Of a DNA stretch of 64,000 nucleotides, positions 60,714 to 64,000 are shown piece after piece (within the stretch, counting starts at the first letter, position 1; the number at the start of each line of letters is the position of its first letter). This DNA is from Saprospiraceae bacterium (GTDB taxonomy: Bacteria; Bacteroidota; Bacteroidia; Chitinophagales; Saprospiraceae), in NCBI GenBank assembly GCA_016714985.1, contig JADKBS010000007.1, forward strand, positions 186,001 through 250,000, read 5' to 3'. Both the position numbers and the translations under genes were made by a program. The notes beneath the pieces are model-generated. The model was not told the origin of the DNA and ran no database searches. It saw only the letters and a program-made list of their open reading frames with translations.

Positions 60714-62039
60714 ATGAAAAAAGTTGTATTTGGCTTATTGGCCATGTTTTTTTTCTCCAACCTGGTTTCTGCACAAGAAGACCCGGAAAAGGCACTAAAC
60801 AAGGCTGACAAAGCCTTGGCAGCTTATGTTACAAGTCTTGACCCAGCTACAAATGAAGGTAAGCTGAAAGAGGCTGTTCAAATGATTGATTTCGCTGCCG
60901 CAGCTGAAATCAATAAAGGCAAGGTTAGAACTTGGCAGTCCAAAGGCGATATCTACAACGCCTTGGCAGACAAGGACCTTACCAACTTGTTCAAAAACCC
61001 GGATTTCAAGCCTGAGAATCCAACAGCACCGCTCATTGCTGCCGAGTCATTCATGAAGGCGTTGGAACTTGCTCAAAAGAAATTTGAAATAAAGGAGGCC
61101 GTAAAAGGAATGACGGAATCCTCCGGTAAATTGAACAATATCGGGAACGCCCAAATCAAGATGAACGACTATAAAGGTGCGTTCAAATCGCTTGAAATGG
61201 TAATGAAAATCAATGATGTTGTAAAGAAAAATGCTGGCGATCCAGTCATCGCAGAGGCAGACATGGCCAATCACAAATATGTGGTAGCCTACTGTGCAAG
61301 TGCTGCTGGCGACAAAGAAGCCGCTTTGAAACTCTTCAAGGAATTGTACGAGGCAGGTTCAAAAGAAGCCTCCGTTTACGCACAGTACTTTGATATGCTG
61401 TATGCAACTGGCCAAAAGGAGGAGGCCTGGAAAGTCTTTGAAAAAGGTCAAGCCGCTTTCCCGACCAGCACGGAGATTCTATTCTCTGGCATCAACGCCA
61501 AAATTGCTGAGCAAGACTACGAAGCGCTCAAGCAGTTGCTCGGCAAAGCAGTTGCGGCTGAACCGAACAACCCTTCCATCTACTCTGCACTTGGCAATGT
61601 TTATATGAACTTGTTCAATGGCGAGTATGCCAAGGATAAGAACTCTGAGTTGGCCAAAGGATATTTTGATGAATCGTTGAGCTATTTCAACAAGGCCATA
61701 AGCTTGGATGCAAAACAATTCGACGCAGTGTATAGTATCGGTTCGCTCTACTTCAACAAGTCCGTTGAACTCATCAAAGCTGCGAACTCGCTTCCAATGG
61801 ACAAGGAAAGCCAAAAAAAGTACAAGCTCATGTTGGATGAATCCACAGGTTTGATGGCAACGGCCCTACCCTACTTCCAAAAAACGGAGGCCATGCAGCC
61901 TAATGATGTAAATACGCTCATAGCGCTTACCGAGATTTACGCAAGGATGAACGATTTGGAAAAATCCAAAGAATTCAAGTTGCGCTTGGAAAAAGCTAAA
62001 ACTGGGCAAGATGTTGGCCCAGCTTACTTCAAGAACTAA
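60714..62039 (+). CDS. Secreted tetratricopeptide-repeat protein
   Basis: A 441-residue protein with signal peptide MKKVVFGLLAMFFFSNLVSA (ATG 60714). The whole mature chain is TPR-like helix pairs: EKALNKADKALAAYV, GAFKSLEMVMKIN, EAALKLFKELYEAGSKEASVYAQYFDMLYATGQKEEAWKVFEKGQAAFP, DYEALKQLLGKAVAAEPNNPSIYSALGNVYMNL, YFNKAISLDAKQFDAVYSIGSLYFNKSVEL. These serve as protein-binding scaffolds in the periplasm. A long gliding/outer membrane protein assembly role is possible but not shown. Strong terminator right after the stop. Confidence 0.88.
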   Translation: MKKVVFGLLAMFFFSNLVSAQEDPEKALNKADKALAAYVTSLDPATNEGKLKEAVQMIDFAAAAEINKGKVRTWQSKGDIYNALADKDLTNLFKNPDFKPENPTAPLIAAESFMKALELAQKKFEIKEAVKGMTESSGKLNNIGNAQIKMNDYKGAFKSLEMVMKINDVVKKNAGDPVIAEADMANHKYVVAYCASAAGDKEAALKLFKELYEAGSKEASVYAQYFDMLYATGQKEEAWKVFEKGQAAFPTSTEILFSGINAKIAEQDYEALKQLLGKAVAAEPNNPSIYSALGNVYMNLFNGEYAKDKNSELAKGYFDESLSYFNKAISLDAKQFDAVYSIGSLYFNKSVELIKAANSLPMDKESQKKYKLMLDESTGLMATALPYFQKTEAMQPNDVNTLIALTEIYARMNDLEKSKEFKLRLEKAKTGQDVGPAYFKN

Positions 62040-62060
62040 ATTTTTTCGAGTTCTCGACAT

Positions 62061-62099
62061 AAAGCCGACTTGGTGGGTTCACCAAGTCGGCTTTTTATT
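62061..62099 (+). terminator. Terminator of the TPR gene
   Basis: AAGCCGACTTGGTG / CACCAAGTCGGCTT, a perfect stem with four-base loop region and a T-run after it. Confidence 0.92.
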
Positions 62100-62136
62100 T
62101 TCAGGAATCGCATGGTCATTCATCTAAACCAAACTA

Positions 62137-62395
62137 TATTTGCGCTAGATCACCACTAACTATTGCGAGGCGCCACACTCAAGGTTGTTTTTTTCTTCGC
62201 ACTATTTCCCACCCATAACAAAATTAGTTAAGACAAATTCAGGGCTACAGCTCGTTTCGGTACGGTTATTGTGCCTGATAATTAGGCTCTTACACGTTAC
62301 GAGGAGTTAAATGTTTTAGAGAAACTACACAGGGAGGCAAATTACCATTACTCGTTTTACCTTCGGGAAGGTTGAAACGGGGGCTTTTTATTTTG
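62137..62395 (+). ncRNA. Candidate small RNA between a -7 box and a terminator
   Basis: TATATTTG (62137-62144, a full -7 match) is followed by about 230 bases with no open frame of note, ending in a hairpin (CGTTT, ACCTT, loop, AAGGT, AAACG) and then GGGGGCTTTTTATTTT at 62375-62393. Between them are structured-looking stretches, but I recognise no RNA family. It could also be a leader of the exporter gene. Low confidence. Confidence 0.3.
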
Positions 62396-62484
62396 GGAAT
62401 TGGAAGACTGGGTAATTGCCATACTTACCGGATTCAAACTGCCTGCTTAGATTGCCTTCGTCTTACCCGATGCATTGAGCCATT

Positions 62485-64000
62485 ATGTCAAAAAAATATC
62501 CTCACTTCAAACAGTTGCACCAACGTGACTGTGGAATAGTTTGCCTCAGGATGATTGCGCAGTACTACGGGAAGTTTTTCACGACCGAGCAACTGCGCCC
62601 GTTGGCCCACCAAAAGCAAGATGGTGTTACCTTGCTGAACATCAGCGAAGCTGCCGAAGGTTTGGGCATGCACACCGTGGGGGCCAAGTTGAGCTACCAA
62701 AGGTTGATAGACGATATACCGTTGCCAGGCATTGCATATTGGAAAGAAAACCATTTTGTTGTCGTTTATGAAGCCGATGCCAAACAAGTAACGATTGCAG
62801 ACCCAAGCACTGACCAGTTGGCAGTCATTTCCCCATCTTCGTTTTTGGAAGGTTGGGTCAACGACCCTGCGGGCTATGGGCAAGAGGGTATCATCCTATT
62901 GATGGAGCCGACTGCCAATTTCTTTACCGCTGAAAACCCCCAAGTCGAACGTCAAAGGCCATTCTTTATCTGGGAAAATTTGGTCAGTTTTAAAGGGCTT
63001 TTGGCTTTTCTGGGTGTTGCCGTACTGTTCGGCGGCCTTTTAGCTGCCACCTTCCCATTCATCATGCAATTGATTGTGGACGAAAGCATTGAGCAGCAAA
63101 ATGCAGAGTTGTTGCCTTTTGTAGTCGTGGCCTGGATAGTCTTGTTCATTAGCCAAATCGGTTTGGACTTCATCCGACGCTTCCTTCTTTTTCATATCGG
63201 CGCCAAACTCAATATTAAGCTTCTAACGGATTTTATCATCAAACTGCTCCAGCTTCCTGCCACCTTCTTCCAGTCCAGGATGACCGACGATGTGATGCAG
63301 ACACTTTATGACAATCCAAGGGTCCATCGTTTCTTCACCAGAGATGCTGTTTCAGTCATTTATTCGAGTTTGGTCATCAGCCTGCTACTTTTGGTGTTAC
63401 TGGCTTTCAACCTTAAAATTTGCCTGACAGTGACCTTGTTTGCGTTGGTGCAAGTACTATTCGTTCGGCATTTCATCAATAAAAGAAAATCGCTCAACTT
63501 CAATCGCCACAAACTTGCAGCAGAAAGGTATAGCCGGCTAACCGACCTGATTCGTGGCATAAGGGACATCAAATTGGCCAATGCCGAGCAAACCCAGCGA
63601 TGGGCATGGGAACGCTCCGAAGCAAGGCTATACAAGGTAAGCGGTTCTTATTCCTTATCGGACGAGCTTTCGCTACAAATTCCTTTTGCTTTGGGCGAGC
63701 TTCGCAATATTATCGTTATTTTCTTGGCGGCGATGGCCGTCATTGAAGGTGGAATGAGTGTTGGAGTGATGGTCGCCGTGCTTTTCATCCTTACCCAACT
63801 CAATGGCCCGATTCGTCAATTGATCGAGTTCTTCATTGGCTGGCAGGAGGCAAAAATGGGCATGGAGCGAATGAATGAGGTCTTCACCTACGACAATGCC
63901 AATAAAAACGACCGCATAGACGAACTTCCAGAAGGTGGCATGCTCGAAGCAGAAGGCCTTCATTTCAGGTATGAGGGTGAGCATTCTCCTTGGATTATTC
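62485..64000 (+). CDS. Peptidase-domain (C39) ABC exporter, 5' part (cut by window edge)
   Basis: Runs from ATG 62485 off the right edge (505 codons seen). Residues about 5-140 are a C39 peptidase: catalytic Cys in LHQRDCGIVCLRMIAQYYG, His in KENHFVVVYE, Asp in IADPSTDQ. Residues about 155-460 form the six-helix ABC membrane domain (LVSFKGLLAFLGVAVLFGGLLAATFPFIMQLIVDESI; VVVAWIVLFISQIGLDFIRRFLLFHIGAKLN; VISLLLLVLLAFNLKICLTVTLFALVQVLF; ALGELRNIIVIFLAAMAVIEGGMSVGVMVAV). The ATPase domain begins at the edge (LEAEGLHFRYEGEHSPW). Such proteins cut GG-type leaders and export bacteriocins or other peptides. No precursor gene was found in the window; partner genes probably lie to the right. Confidence 0.93.
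   Translation, partial: MSKKYPHFKQLHQRDCGIVCLRMIAQYYGKFFTTEQLRPLAHQKQDGVTLLNISEAAEGLGMHTVGAKLSYQRLIDDIPLPGIAYWKENHFVVVYEADAKQVTIADPSTDQLAVISPSSFLEGWVNDPAGYGQEGIILLMEPTANFFTAENPQVERQRPFFIWENLVSFKGLLAFLGVAVLFGGLLAATFPFIMQLIVDESIEQQNAELLPFVVVAWIVLFISQIGLDFIRRFLLFHIGAKLNIKLLTDFIIKLLQLPATFFQSRMTDDVMQTLYDNPRVHRFFTRDAVSVIYSSLVISLLLLVLLAFNLKICLTVTLFALVQVLFVRHFINKRKSLNFNRHKLAAERYSRLTDLIRGIRDIKLANAEQTQRWAWERSEARLYKVSGSYSLSDELSLQIPFALGELRNIIVIFLAAMAVIEGGMSVGVMVAVLFILTQLNGPIRQLIEFFIGWQEAKMGMERMNEVFTYDNANKNDRIDELPEGGMLEAEGLHFRYEGEHSPWII

Noticed and set aside
62375..62395. Riboswitch expression platform before the exporter
   Set aside because: The hairpin and T-rich tail look like a terminator, but no known aptamer core could be recognised upstream, so only a candidate RNA is listed.

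Overview
The window looks like a chromosomal segment of a free-living, probably aquatic, member of the Bacteroidota, most likely near the Saprospirales (Lewinella/Haliscomenobacter type). The reasons are Bacteroidota-type -7 boxes (TAnnTTTG) upstream of many genes, almost no Shine-Dalgarno sequences, Bacteroidota versions of the curli genes, a fused E1 alpha/beta 2-oxoacid dehydrogenase, DUF1573, CPBP and AP2-domain proteins, and the remnant of an adhesin with dockerin-like calcium loops of a kind common in that order. The placement is inference. No rRNA, tRNA, CRISPR array or IS transposase was seen.

Layout. 1-3498 (minus): 5' part of a hybrid NRPS/PKS megasynthase (adenylation, carrier, sulfotransferase, ketosynthase) cut by the window edge. 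3.8-14.0 kb: housekeeping and envelope genes (TolC-like protein, ABC ATPase, GatC, deoxynucleoside kinase, DinB, OmpA, DUF1801, TypA, lipoprotein, glycosyltransferase, cupin). 14.3-20.5 kb: a complete curli-type amyloid locus (major and minor curlins, a CsgH-CsgE fusion, CsgF, a CsgG with an added C-terminal barrel, and a beta-propeller lipoprotein). 20.6-34.1 kb: GH127 glycosidase, two outer-membrane proteins, di-haem peroxidase, MetG, apolipoprotein N-acyltransferase (frameshifted), gamma-glutamyltransferase-like protein and a GNAT/nitrilase fusion (frameshifted). 34.2-40.9 kb (minus): a probable sulfur-oxidation module made of an FeS-NrfD fusion, sulfide:quinone reductase and a molybdopterin oxidoreductase, with a decayed adhesin gene between the last two. 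41.2-64 kb: mostly housekeeping (QueA, RlmI-like, nucleoside permease, vWA lipoprotein, CPBP protease, DUF1573, E1, TyrS, LolC/E-like permease, YkuK-like, AP2 protein, AccD, GyrA, TPR protein), ending in a C39-peptidase ABC exporter cut by the right edge.

What stands out is a load of small repeats. A hairpin-bearing repeat with core CCCGAGGTRTCGGG followed by ACAAGTTCCGCAAT is inserted in frame in the linkers of the megasynthase (two places) and MetG. Other short-period tracts lie in adenylation-domain loops, in lnt (where the reading frame is lost) and between genes. Two copies of a 118-127 bp element with 12-bp terminal inverted repeats and long internal hairpins flank unrelated genes, and a second element type with 13-bp inverted ends follows the AP2 gene. 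The proteome here seems to tolerate or use repeat-derived linkers. Four genes carry apparent frameshifts (lnt, GNAT/nitrilase, DUF1573, adhesin remnant); at least some could be sequencing errors.
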